A stretch of DNA of 64,000 bases from Lathyrus oleraceus (GCF_024323335.1 NC_066581.1:184218830-184282829); one strand, 5' to 3'. Shown: positions 49,670 to 62,334, counted from the stretch's first letter. A program made the numbers and translations. The notes: generated from the letters alone by a model not told the origin.

Positions 49670-52600
49670 TGAAGCGCCGCGAAAAATATAGAGTCGCCAC
49701 CAGATTTTATTTATTCCAAAGGAAAGGGAAAATAATGATAAAACCCCGAACGAGAGAAATGGTCTTGCAACCAAGAGCGGATTCGGAAGTCGGTTATGCA
49801 AGGGGAAGGTATTAGCACTCCTCACATACATGGTACTCCATGGGAACCACTTGCTCGTATCAAATGCATATATGGATGTTTATTTATTTGTAAGTTACTT
49901 GCTTTCGAGAATAAGATGAGAGGATGAGATGGGAGAGAAAATAAGTTTTAAGTTAGTATGCTCGCCAAGGATTTGGCCCTCGTGCCTACGTATCCCCATA
50001 CGTGCAATAGGGAAGTCAGAGCTTCGTAGTTCCGCTAAAAAATGACGTATTTGTTTGGTTGTTTTTACTGAACAGTATTGACGTTCGCGCACTACTGTTC
50101 ACTTGCTTGTATACTCTGTCATGGGAGCGGAAAACATTTGCTTATTTGCGGTAGAATGGATACGCTTGGTTCCCACTCTAGCAGTTAAACATTACTTGCT
50201 CGCACATGGAGGCTTAAGCTTCGTTCACGGTAGAACGTAAGTAACACATCCTTATTGAAAGGTTTTGATGAGAAAGCCCTAAGGCAAAAGATGATTTGAT
50301 TTGTTAGGGTCGATTTTATGCATGGAGACAAGCATCAGACCCTTGGCTAGATACAGTCAACGGTCCAATAACTCGGGAGTTGAGAGGACAAGTTATCCTA
50401 ACCATTATTTTTCATCCAAAAAAGAGATTTGAATTGTGAAAAGAATTTGGCAAGTCTAATTATTGGAACTTAGAGGGAGACAAGTATATGACCCTTGACT
50501 AAGTATGGTCAACGATCAAAGTACTTGGGAATTGAGAGAACAATGAAGTCCTAACTATTCTTTTTCATCCTCATAGCACCTAGATCTAACTTGTTTGAAT
50601 CATTAGATGTTTTAAGGGGGAAGTCAAGTGTCGGGTCCTCGGGCTAGGTGCGGCTGACAACCCAAGTGCTTGAATATTGTGTACAAACACGTACATCCCA
50701 TTTGACATTCCAATTTGTTATGAAAATGGTTTTGAAAAAGGAACTTGATGTTGGATCAAGTATTTGAATTTATTATGAAAATAGTGTATGAAGAATGAAA
50801 GTGAGAGATAGAATGGATCAAAATCAACATGTGGACACAAAACAACAAATGAGTTAGCATGAGACAAAGTCGAATGAATGAGAATGATGCAACAATATGT
50901 AAGTACATACAATGGTTAGAATCGATTCAAAAGGTAATGTATTAATCAATGAAAAAAAATCAAAGATCTATCCTATGATCATGGCAAATGGAATTAGACA
51001 TACAAAGTATTCATCACCTAAATTGAAATGGGATTTTCAATTTACAATATGATCATAAACCAAAGAAACGATTAAATGGACAATTAAAGTGAACATTATT
51101 TCTAAAGACTAAAGTCTACCTAAACATGAAGTAGAATCACAATCAATCAAATGGAAAATTAACAATCTATATCAAGAATTGAATTTAACGACTATGGTTA
51201 TACAAATCAAACACACAATAGTCCAATCGAATGAAAATTCAACCTAAGGTCTAATCATGATACAATCCACATGAACCATATTAATCTCAACAAAAATCCA
51301 CAAAATGAAATAACCAAAATCTAGTGACTAAAATCTAATTCCGACATGGTAATCAATCATGAATTAATTCTGGAACATTAAGAAATTAAATCTAATCTAA
51401 AAATTGATTACACCTAATTCCTAAATCCAAATCACCTAATTAAATCTAATTATGAATTAAACTAACTATCAAAAACTATGTTAATCCCTAATTAACAAAC
51501 ATCAAGAATTAATCATAATATTTCTATCAAGGTTAAAAGAAGAGAACAATAGCATGATTATAAAAAAAAAAGATTTGAATTAACATAAATTAACAAGGAT
51601 TAAGATGGGATTAGAGGTTTTAATATGAATTGGTTAATCATGGGCCAGGGGTGAAAGTAATAGAGAGGAGTGTATAATGATCAAGAAGATAACATGTCGC
51701 TTGGGCCAAAGGCCCAAGCATTGGCCAAAAAATCCAAAAAAACGGGCTCCATCCCCATGTTACAGCATGTGAATCCCGATGGAACTCTTCTGTGCCCTAT
51801 CCCGTGATTCACAAAGCCAGAATCATATCCCTCAAATTGCGTACGCCATCAAGAACCCTGCAAATCGCCCTCCCTACTCGCGAACATGTGCGTGATCGCT
51901 CGAGGGACTCCAAGAATCAACCTTCCATTTCACTAATAACCAGCAACAAATGCTTCCAACGCTCCGATCCGGGCCGGTGAAATGATGAAGTGAGAAATGG
52001 CATTGAGATCAAGGTCGACGTCGAGGATTTCTCCATGGAAATGGACGCAATCGAAAGGAGAAAAAGAAGAAAAGAGCTCACTGACCTCACGATCCGATGC
52101 GGTAACTTCGTCCTTTAACCGTCTTCTCCGATTGTTATGTTCTTCTTCTTCTTCTGCACACTACTACTCGAACCCTTCTCCTTCTTCTTCTTTGTGTTGC
52201 TGCTATTACTTTAGGTGAAAGGTGAAGACGATACGCTGTGTTTGTGCGTTGTCGATTCATTATGTCGCGGTTGATGGAGGTGCACGATGCGTTGTGAGTC
52301 GAGATGAATATGATGACGACGACGAATTCGTTCCGAACAAGTGAGAACGAGTTTTCACTTCTTCGATCCTTCCCCTTTCCTCGCGCTTTTATTCCGCTTC
52401 TTCTATTTTCTTTCTTTCTATTTCTTCTGTTTCCCGTTCTAGTTCTGTTGTGTGAGGTTGTTGGAGGTTTTTGGTTCCGCTGTGCTATGGTGAGGATGGA
52501 GAGTTGAAGGCGGTTTCAGTTGTTGCAAGTTGGAAGATGAAATGAAGGTTGAGGTTACAGGTTAAAGAGTTGAGGAAATTGGTTATGGAGGATGATGGTG

Positions 52601-53195
52601 TGAATTGAATGATGGTGAAGATGATGGCTGAATGTAGTTAAGATGCGAATGAAGGGTTTTATGTCAATTCAGTTGGCGGCGGTTTGTTGAGAGGTTGGAA
52701 GTTAGTTGTGTGAAAACAGTTAGGTTGGTTAGGATTGAAGGATTCGGTTATTTGGTTAGTGGTTTCGGTTACACTTCGGTTGGAAGTTTGTTATGGATGA
52801 GTTTTTTTTTATAGTTTTGTTGGAAAAATCCCTCCCCAATTATGTTTCCTTTTTTATTCGGTAATTTTTGTTGAATCCGCGGTTATGTGATTGCAGGTTT
52901 CGTTTTGGCTGGACTGGCATATGATGGTTGCTGTTGGATTTTTGCTGTTGTCGTTTGCATTTCTACTGGAAATTGGAGCTGGGTGTTGAGGGTTATGACA
53001 GTTGGAGTTTTGGTTATGCTGCTATTGAAATATTGTAGTATTGTGCAGGTTTGGTAGCAGTTAGGAAATTGAGAATTTTATGTGGTTTTTGAAAATCTTA
53101 AAATGGTCTATTGCCGGGTTTTGTTGCAAATTTCTTAGGGAGTTAGGAAGTTCTCTTACACTTCTACTTTTTAGGAATTTTCTTAGTTGCACTCT
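49670..53195 (-). repeat. LTR E of a Tat/Ogre-like element, partial, inserted in B
   Basis: At 49670 the plus strand turns into an inverted LTR end (TGAAGCGCC, then GAGTCGCCACC at 49691, ATTTTATTTATTCC, and GGAAGGTATTAGCAC, the inverse of GGGTGCTAATACC). It aligns with the LTR end of F. It contains an inverted R/U5 hairpin (49983-50038), a three-unit repeat (50325-50690) and a GC-rich stretch (51640-52300). It is cut at 53195 by D, so its far end and interior are not seen. The 5 bases before it are AACTT. No gene is supported in it. Confidence 0.75.
50325..50690 (-). repeat. Three-unit tandem repeat in LTR E
   Basis: Units begin near 50335, 50477 and 50615 and share GACAAG or GTCAAG, then GACCCTTGGCTAG, GACCCTTGACTAA or GGTCCTCGGGCTAG, then GTCAACGGTCC, GTCAACGATC or GCTGACAACCC. 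Arms such as TTGAC/GTCAA (unit 2) and TTGGC/GTCAA (unit 1) flank an 8-base stretch beginning TA. The copies differ strongly. Confidence 0.6.
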
Positions 53196-54096
53196 GTAGC
53201 GGTAAATTCATGATCATTAAGTTATGGATAAACTTAACGTCAATTAAACCAGAGTCGCCACCGTGCTTTTATTGTTTCCAAGGGAAAAGGGAAAAGTACG
53301 AACAAAACCCAAAGATAAGAAGTTTTCAAATCAAAACTAATAAAATGCCAGAGATTACAAGTAAGAGGGTTGGTTACACAGAGGGAAGGTGTTAACACCC
53401 AAAGTGTCCTAGGTACTCCTAGGGAGCCCTTTTTTGTATGCATATGTTTTTTGTACAAAATGATATTTGCAATAAATAGAGTGAAGGATGAGAAAAGAAT
53501 TCATTAATTATATTTTTGTGTTTGACAAGACCTTCGGACTTGTGCCTACATACTAATATAAAATGAGGGATCAAAACCTCATAGTTCGTGGTAACAATTT
53601 CAAAGTGGATGCATTGCTTTTAACAAAAATTAAAGTTTAACAAAGGCACAAGAGGCCTAAAAAGGTTTGAATGAGTGTTAATTCTTTTTGTCTTTTGAAA
53701 TTTTAAGTCAAGCATAGTTAAGTTCATTTACAAATTTGATAAAAAAGGGTTTAAAAATGCAATGGCATAAGGCCAAAGTTTCTAATTTTCAATATGGTCT
53801 AAGTTAAAAAACACAAGAAAAGAAGATTTTAAAAGGAGGGAGAGATTTAAAATTAAAGAGGAGGGGAAGAGATGAAGAGACTAATCCTAAGCAAAAATTA
53901 AAAGTTAAGAGTTGAAAAGATCTGATCAATGGACTGCAATCCAATAGACAAGAGTGTCATATAGAAACCCAAATTTCCCGTGGATTTTAGAATCAAGCAA
54001 TATCAATACACAAATAGAAAGATAAAGAGCAAGGCATCAAATAAAGATAGCCACATCCAAGCTTAGAAATTCCATGATCTTCTTCACAAACTCCCA
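53196..54096 (-). repeat. LTR D (B family), end part, inserted in E
   Basis: An inverted copy of the LTR end of B (compare 34699-35561), starting TGTAGCGGTAAATTC at 53196. No PBS lies to its left, so it is a 3' or solo LTR. CCAGAGTCGCCACC is at 53249-53262. At about 54035-54060 it contains the sequence that in B is interrupted by H. It is cut near 54097 by C. Confidence 0.85.
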
Positions 54097-54594
54097 TGTG
54101 TCGCATTACGCGAAAAACCGGCGGGAAAACGAAACAACAGAGCCGCCACCGTGCGTTATTTATCCCAAAAGAGGGAAAGGAAACGCTCAGAGTAAACCTG
54201 GAAAAAGCATGGTCTCGCGACCAAAGAGAATGGGATCGGGAGTCGGTTATGCGAAGGGAAGGTATTAGCACCCCTACGCATCCGTCGTACTCGACGGGAT
54301 CCACGCACAATAGGAAGGAAAATGGTTGCTAAAACACTGCTCAAATAAACATCTACACAGGCTGAAAGAGACACAGGATTACAGACAAGACTGACTCGGC
54401 AGGACATCGCGTCCTGGGCCTACTTAGTCTATCAGGCATAGACATCAGAGTCAAAGTAGTTCGGACTGGGGCAACGACACATGCTCGCTAGGATGTCGCA
54501 TCCTATGCATACGTATCTCCTTTGGACGAAGGAGAATCAGAGCATTCGTAGCTCGGCTAACACGCACACAAACAAACACAGGCAAAGGCAAACG

Positions 54595-55010
54595 TGGAGC
54601 CTGAATGCCAATCACTGGACTTACATCAGCATCCGAACCAAAACACACCACACTGGAACCCGAATGCCACTCGATGGACTTACATCGGCTTCCAAGCACA
54701 CAACAACACACACAAGTTAATAGGGAGTCGGGGACTCGAGCCTATAACTGTCAAGCAACACACACAAACAAACAGACAACAAATTGCTAAGGAGTCAGGC
54801 ACTCGAGCCTAGCAACTGTCAAACAACACACACAAAAAAGAAAAAGGGCGCCCGGAGAGATCAGCTCAATCTCCCGCCTACATACTTCATCTGGTATGAA
54901 GATCAGGGCGATGTAGTTCCCCTACGCAGGGACAAAGGACTAGCCTAACCAGATAACAGAGGGAGACACAACTCTAGGGAGACTACGACTCGAGCCTAGA
55001 TGTTGTCATG
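54595..55010 (-). repeat. Hairpin cluster in LTR of C
   Basis: On the minus strand two units carry the core of A's LTR array (TGTAAGTCCA, five bases, TGGCAT), with outer arms GGAA+CCGA/TCGG+TTCC and GGA+CTGA/TCAG+TCC. Next to them are three hairpins around GGCTCGAGT with arms TTGCTAGG/CCTTAGCAA, GTTATAGG/CCTATTAAC and TCTAGG/CCTAGA. The arms differ and pair, some with a single bulge. Confidence 0.65.
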
Positions 55011-58000
55011 CAAAGTCAACCCTAAGTTAAGGTTTCTAGCTAGATGGCACAAGGGCCAACCTATCCTAGACATGACTTGCACAGGAAGCAAGCCACACCT
55101 AACCTAACTTGCACAGGAAGCAAGGGGGGTCTCGATTGCAACTAGGGCAAGAGAAAGGGGAGGTCTCAATCGCAACGCGGGCGAGAGAAAAGAATTAGTG
55201 TTAGTGGTTAGTCAAACTCGACAAGACATCGCATCTCGTGCCTACGTATCTCATCTGGACATGAGAATCAGAGTTGCCGTAGTTCGGCTAAACTATTCCT
55301 GTTGGTTTGTGTTTTTTAAGTGGATAACGTCACTACGCAATCTACCGGATGCTCGACCTTTGGAGACTTACTCACCTGTAGTAGAAGGAGTTGACGTATC
55401 CTTAAGAGGGGATAATGTTTGTTTGTGTTTTAGGAAAGCTCAAGCAAGAAAGGAAGTCCTATACGAAGGAACCGTGCTACCTTAATTGACATCAAACGAG
55501 ACTACGCGGAGTCTAGCAAACCTAGGGGATACAATCACACCACACAAACATATACAGCATGAAATAAACACACCAACAAGGGGCTCAAACATCAGGGCCA
55601 GGCTTTAGTCGAGGGGTCATATCAACCTCAACAAACAAGCCTCTGTATCGGGGTAAGGTTAGCTCTTAACCTTGCCATTGAGGGGCTAAGGTGAAGCTGA
55701 TGAAAGGAGAGTGAAGATAAGACTTCACAGCTCATATCCCTGGTCAGGGAGAGCTTCAGACAAAGGAGCGTGGGTTCAGAATGGGGGAACCCTTCTACGC
55801 TCAAGACTCTGACTCGATTGTGCAACAGCACAAGATCTTGGGTTTGTGTCCCAATGCATCAACACACAGCCGTGCGAGCAGAGGGACGACTCAACAGAAT
55901 AGTGGGGGATAGATTGCATATCCCTTGGCTTCCACCAATTGCCTTAAATAAGGACTTTCCCTGCCTGGCACAAAATGTAAACAACCACAAACATCGCCTC
56001 TTAAGGAGGACTTCAGACAGTTGCCTGGCCAAGTAACAGGCCAGGTCTTCCAGACTACATGAAGTCAGAAGATTATACCTCAGTGGTAAGCAACCACAAG
56101 CTAGCAAAGCAAAGTTCAAAATGAACTCAAAGCCACTTAGGTACCTGTGAAAAAATCTAAAACAATCAGTTAAACTGTATAGACAAACAACCAACAGTCA
56201 ATATTAAACAGACAGTCAAAGCATCATCAGACAATGAGCAAGGCACAAGCACAAGTGAATTTGTTCTCAAAGCCTACAAAACAACACAATGTTAGCCAAC
56301 ATCAACCAATAATCAGGCTTAAATGAATGAGGCACTCCAATCATGGCAATATGCCTTTGAACCTGAAATCCATAATCCAAACAGTGAGTCCAAACCACTA
56401 GGTCAAAGCCTAGGGTCAAAAGAGGGAAAAAAAATCCAGAACAGAAGCTGATACTCCACATGAAATTCATTTACTCAAGTGATAACATGTCCTAAAATTA
56501 AGGGAGCATGCAAGGTTGAATTATTTCTAAGCCTAGGGGTAGAATAGTCATTTCACAGTTATGGATTAATATTGAATTAGAATTCTACTCTAGGTAAGTT
56601 CTATTTGAAACAATTAAATTCTAAACTAATTTACTATTTCCAAAAAAACCCCTAAGAGATTTTTCTAATCCTAAAATTATTTACTCCTAATATCTCTAAT
56701 CTAATCAACTAAATCTAAAATTAATTTCTAAATCAACATAATATCCTAGCTCTAAAATTAATCCAGAATTTCTAATCAAATTCATTAATTCTAAAATCAG
56801 TTTTTTATATTTCCAGTTAATCTAATTGAACTAATTCTAGAAATTTAATCCAAAAACTTCTAATATCTCCTAAGCTTAGTTCTAACATTCTAAATACTTA
56901 ATCCTAAAATCAACATTTCTAATTATCTAAATGCATACTTACCTAATTACCTAAACTAAACCTGGCGTCAATTAATCCTAATTACTAGTTAACCTAATTA
57001 ACTATTGTAAAAAACCAAGCCATGGATTATTCAGAAATTCAGCAGACTGGGCCTAAAGGCTAAGCCCACACTGAGGGGGTATGAATAGCGGAAGCAGCAT
57101 GGAAATACCGAAGGCTCGGGCCTAAGGCCCAACCAAACCCAAGGCTGCATCAACGGGATGTATATCCCTTCTTCGCCTTCCTGTGAACAAAAATTCCTCT
57201 AAGGAAAAATGGAAACAACGCGTGTTTAAACAACTCCGCCACGCCGGAGCTCATCGCCGGTGACGGCGGAGCTCCTATCACCCCCAAAACCAGGTCAATA
57301 CAGCGAAATTCCAAACCGAACCTACGCATGGGAATAGTTTCCCTTAACTCTCTATAATCCGTCCGATTCGAGGATGTCCTTCCAAGAAACCAAACTCTCA
57401 CAGGCGAAATCACACGGAGGATTCGCGTCAACTCAAACAACTAGCTTAGGGTTCACGATCTCTAAGAACGACTCCACAATACGGTGGCGAATTTATGCCG
57501 AACTAAAGGGAGAAGATAAATACCTCCGAAGTGAATTCCGACGATGCTGAGCTGAAGAAGACGGACGTGGTTTTATTGACGGTGAAGCGCCGACGATGAC
57601 CGAGTGAAGTAGACGCCGGTGTTGGATCCAAAGGCGTACGCGAGCAAGTGATTTCTCCGTGTCGGACTTCCGTCGGTCCTTCCGTTTACGTTCAGCCGCA
57701 AAGAGGCGTTCGTCACCGGTTCAGATCGAACCGATACCGGTATTCCGAAGTTGTTAATGATGTTCACAGGTGATTATCCTTCCTCTTCCGTATGAATCTT
57801 TTACGCTATATTCCTGCTTCTTCCCTATGGATTCTTGCGGTTGTTTCTTCTTCTTCAGTTTCTTTCTTGGAGTGATTCTGGTGAGATGTTGATTGTTGAT
57901 GGTGAAGGTGTCGTGAATTTGTTACGGTGGTTGAAGCTTCTGTGAGTATGGTTGAAGATTGATGCAGTGAACGTCGTTGAAGAATCGAGGTGGAAGTGGA

Positions 58001-58974
58001 GGTTGAAGCGGTGGTTTAGCTCTGCCGTGTAGAGCTTCGAATGATGAAGCTCCCTCAACAATGGAGGATGAGCGTGTACTGAAGGTGAGGATTGAGTGCA
58101 GAAGCTTTTTGGAATCAGGGAAAAATCTTTCGAACCCAATGATTGGCAATGATTGCCTCTTATATAGGCTTGATCCAAGGGGCAAATTGGAGAATTGGAT
58201 CTGGGTTGTTAGATCCTGATTTTGCCAGCTGGATTTAAGTGAAGGTGAGTTTTAAATTAAATCACGTGGAATTTTCCACAAGTTCACTCTCTAATCCCTT
58301 TGCTTTAAGTTCTTTGATCCAACTGTGGATAACTGTTATTGAACCAAACTGATTTGGACTGTTGCTTAACTTCCTGCACTGCATATTATTTTGAAACTCA
58401 TTGATTTGAATTGAACTGCATTGGCTTGTTGTGACTTGCTTAGATATTTTCTATGGTGCAGGATTCGTATTCAGTTTGGTGTAGTGTCAAGGTTAATATA
58501 CATTGTATCAACACAAACAAATTCATTGCAAGCCCCCGTCGGTTGCCGTTATTGCTCGATGCTAAGTTTAGTGGCCTGATGCAAGACTCGCCCTGTCGCA
58601 GTGCAGGATTGTTATGCTGCTAGATCCGGAACTAGCCTTAGACCGATGTTGCCGTTTGTGCTGAAAACCGATTCGCAGGGCCTCGTTTGAGCACGGCTGC
58701 AGGTCTGATCCCTCTTGCACCGCCTTGGATTGTAGTAGCATTATTTCATGGTGTAGCATCGGGTGCCAGTGCTTTGGTTTCAACTCACTGGTAAGTAATA
58801 ATGTATATCTTGCAATCGATGTTCTTGGATGGTGCACCAATGACGCTTTATTGACAGCAGGATGTTTACTGTGTTATGATGCAGGATTTTGCGTTTTGCT
58901 TTGCGGTTTACCGGCTTGGAATTGTGGCTATAGTTTTTTGCTCGGCTGTTTGGCGTTTTGGACTCACTTTTATG

Positions 58975-59330
58975 CAGGTTTTTGGTGGTATTTAAATGCA
59001 GAAATTTGGTTTTGGAATGCAGAATTTTTGGTTTTTGAATGCAGAATTTTTGCTGTATTTTATGCAGAATTTTTGCTGTATTTTATGCAGAGTTTTGGTG
59101 TGTTGCTGCAGAATTTTTGCTGTATTTTGGATGCACTTTAATGCAGAATTTTGTTTATGAAAATGCAATGCAGAATTTTTGTTTATGAAAATGCAGAATG
59201 TTTCAATGCAGAATTTTGTTAAAAGTTTAATGCAGAATTTTGTTTCAATGCAGAATTTTGTTTATGAAAAATGCAGAATTTTGTTTCAATGCAGAATTTT
59301 GTTTATGAAAAATGCAGAATTTTGGTTTTG
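58975..59330 (-). repeat. Low-complexity ATGCAGAATTTTG repeat in LTR of C
   Basis: Sixteen or so copies of TGCAGAATTTT with 5 to 25-base spacing. The next 200 bases are rich in ATGGATTATGG-type sequence. No equivalent is seen in the LTR of A, so the expansion may be specific to this copy. Confidence 0.75.
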
Positions 59331-60167
59331 TAAAAATGGATATGGGTATGATTGGATAATGGCCATTGGTTTTAAACGGATAAACTAAATTGGATATGGA
59401 TAATGGATTATTGTAAAAATGGATTGTGTTAAAATCAAACTAAATGGATTATGGATTATGGATTATGATTTGGATAATGAAAATGGAATTATTTGGAAAA
59501 TGGTTAATGGGCTTTTGAAAATGGTCTATCAAGATGAAATATGGACAAACGTGGATATTGAATGAATGTTTAGAAAATGGATCAATTTGGAAAATGGTTA
59601 ATGGACCAAACTTATGGACTTAATAAAAAAAGAAAAGAATGGGCTCAATGCAACCATGATTAAATTTCCACAACCAAATCAACTTTTCAGTAATCAACTC
59701 GGATCATCCAACTCAACTTGAATTTCCAAGATTAATTCGAGAAAAGAACGAAATGATTTCTTCTTCCAGATAAGTGTTTGTAATGACAAATGACCTTCTT
59801 TGGGACATGAAGGAAGCGTCTCAAACCATCTCTCCACTTCCTAGCCCATGATTTCTAGCACAGTTGACCTTTATGGGCCTCAGATGACTTGGTCATGTAC
59901 TGTGGACTTTGAGCCTTCAACACTTGGCCAAATTGCATCAAAATGAACCTTGGATCAGGTAAGCTCTCTAGAACACCCGCAGAGCCTTTATCTCATAGAA
60001 AAACCCTTCCTCTCTTGCACAGATGGATTCTCCTGATCAGTTTTGACTGATGAAATACAATGCACTATGCAATGTGAATGCAATGTTTATGCAATGTTAA
60101 TGTGATGTTAGTGACCTAAAAAATGAAATGAATGTACAAATGAGAGGTGCAAATTTGAGGTGCTACA

Positions 60168-60180
60168 GCTGCCCCTATTC
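60168..60180 (-). promoter_or_regulatory. Polypurine tract of C
   Basis: Plus strand GCTGCCCCTATTC, so minus strand GAATAGGGGCAGC, identical to the tract of A, directly beside the LTR. Confidence 0.8.
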
Positions 60181-60289
60181 AATCAGCTGGGAACCCGAAT
60201 GGATGAGAGCAACGGCTGTCAGACTTTCAGGGTAAACAGGGATTGAATACCAAGTACCGTAGAAATTTGCACACTGCTGGGAAATTTTT

Positions 60290-61600
60290 CTGTTGTTTTT
60301 TCCTTTTCTATCTTCTCTTCAAAAGCACAACCACGTCCAGACATCGACACACGATGACTGGGATCAGAAATCTCAACTAGATGCCAGCGGACAACTAGGA
60401 AAAACTCAACGTTTACCAAGACCAACGGAGAGGTAAATCAACTCTACTGGGGATAACCAGGAAAGGATACAACCATACGTCAGCGGACGTAATGGGAAAA
60501 ACTCAACGTTTACCGAAACCAACGGAGAGGTAACCAGACATCATAGGATGAAAGGCGGGGATAGTGATACAACCATGCGTCAGCGGACGAAATGGGAAAA
60601 ACTCAACGTTTACCGAAACCAACGGAGAGGTAACCAATCATTAATGAATGATTGGAAGGATAGATACAACCATACGTCAGCGGACGTAATGGGGAAAAAC
60701 TCAACGTTTACCAAGACCAACGGAGAGGTAACCAGACATCATAGGATGAATGGGAAGACTCGACCAGACGTCATAGGACGAAAGGGAGAAGCTCGACGTT
60801 TATCGACACCAACGGAGAAGGAGGAAACTCAACCAGACGTCATAGGACGAAAGGGAGACTCAACGTTTATCGACACCAACGGAGAAGGAGAAAACTCAGC
60901 CAGACGTCGTAGGACGAAAGGGAGACTCAACGTTTATCGACACCAACGGAGAAGGAGAAAACTCAACCAGACGTCATAGGACGAAAGGGAGACTCAACGT
61001 TTATCGACACCAACGGAGAAGGAGAAAACTCAACCAGACGTCATAGGACGAAAGGGAGACCACAACCGGACACCAAATAGGACGTCTACTGGGGATTCTG
61101 GCTGGGAAATCAACCAGACATTAATGAATGACTGGGAATAGGGTATACAATCAGACGTCATCGGACGAATGAGAAAAACACAACGTTTATCGAAACCAAC
61201 GGGGAGGTAAATCCACTTGGGGAAGGGTACAACTAGACGTCATAGGACGAATAGGAAAAACTCGACGTTTATCGACACCAACGGAGAGGAGGAAACTCTG
61301 AGGGGAATCATATGGTATTACCAAATGATCTGTAGGGAATAAGCAACTAGACATCATCAGACGACTAGGAAAAACTCGACGTTTATCGACACCAACGGAG
61401 AGGAGGTTCAACTGGGGAAGACTCTGTGGGGAAAGATATCAACTATACGCTACGCATAGGAAAAACTCGACGTTTATCGACACCAACGGAGAGGAGGACT
61501 CTTCTAGGGAGAGCGAACACAACCAAATCATCAATGGATGATGGGGAAAAACTCGACGTTTATTGACACCAACGGAGAGGAGGAAAATCTCTGGGGATCA
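60290..61600 (-). repeat. Hairpin array in the 3' UTR of C
   Basis: Two elements alternate every 50 to 80 bases: a GTTTACCGAAACCAACGG or GTTTATCGACACCAACGG block, and a hairpin with four-base centre. Stems on the plus strand: TACGTC/GACGTA around AGCG (60476-60491), CATC/GATG around ATAG (60539), CCAATCATT/AATGATTGG around AATG (60634-60655), CGTC/GACG around ATAG (several) or ATCG (61156), and ATCATC/GATGAT around AATG (61527). This is the same family as the CGGTAA array of A (inverted). No protein is expected from frames crossing it. Confidence 0.85.
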
Positions 61601-61639
61601 AGGTCATGACAGAGAGTAGACAGGAAGGAACACCAAGGA

Positions 61640-62130
61640 TGCCGGGTTGTAGGCAGAAAACAGGTGACCGACCAAAACGTGAATTGGTTTGTGTTCAAAA
61701 ACACTCAACATCCTGAAGAGGGCTAGAAAAGCAGTCTTGTTAGAGGATGGACATTCAATTCCACAAGGAATACGAATCTTACTCGACTGGGGAGGACGAC
61801 TTCGACCCAAGAGCGCATGAGACAGATTACCTATAGCCGTCAAAACGTAGATAATAGACTCGCATGGAAGATTATCCATAACCGGATTGGAGGTTGTTAA
61901 ATGGATAAGCGACCGACATCATCCTGAAGAGAGCGAAAGCAAACTTGTTAAGGGATGGACATCCGATTCCACGAGGAATACGAATCTTACTCTGCTGGAG
62001 GAAACAATCAAAAGACTGACCAGAGAGTGCATGAGACATATTATCTATAGCCGTCAAAACGTAGATAATAGACTCGCATGGAAGATTATCCATAACCGGG
62101 TTGCAGGTTGTTAGATGGATAAGCGACCGA
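61640..62130 (-). repeat. 214-bp tandem duplication in the 3' UTR of C
   Basis: Two copies of a 214-base unit (for example GTAGATAATAGACTCGCATG at 61847 and 62061). TGCC/GGCA hairpin near 61641. No coding role. Confidence 0.75.
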
Positions 62131-62334
62131 AAAGAAAGGCATCGGGGTACCAGGAATAGGTATGCAAAGATGACCAATCAAAAGAGGATGAAGTTGCTTA
62201 CTCGGAGCAAGTGCCCAAAAGGAAGGGGAAGACCCACTGGGGACAATACTGCTTGATCAAGGCAAGTATCCAGAGGGGACAAGACTATCAATACCGCAAA
62301 CTGGGTACTGATAACTGCAAAGAGGGGATTACAT

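Larger units (their letters stand above)
54097..60167 (-). repeat. 3' LTR of C (about 6.07 kb)
   Basis: Starts TGTAGCACCTCAAATTTGCA (minus strand, from 60167), as in A. A TATA-like TATATAAG is at 58166-58159 (minus). The region 55590-56060 matches 9090-9430 of A in inverted form. Three inverted copies of the CTACG/CGTAG block lie at about 54500-54570, 54870-54935 and 55230-55295. CAGAGCCGCCACC (54138-54150) is the LTR-end motif with one change. No gene is supported; the frames seen here are short and chance-like. Confidence 0.85.

Noticed and set aside
51792..52507. GC-richer stretch with several short frames, possibly a host gene
   Set aside because: It is inside LTR E, the frames are short and show no domain; LTRs of A and C have a similar GC-richer part.
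54097..60167. Target duplication of C
   Set aside because: The LTR boundary is ambiguous (54097 or 54099) and the other flank is outside the window.
60548..60979. Open frame of 143 codons on the plus strand
   Set aside because: It runs through the tandem hairpin array, antisense to element C; the protein is only a translation of repeats.
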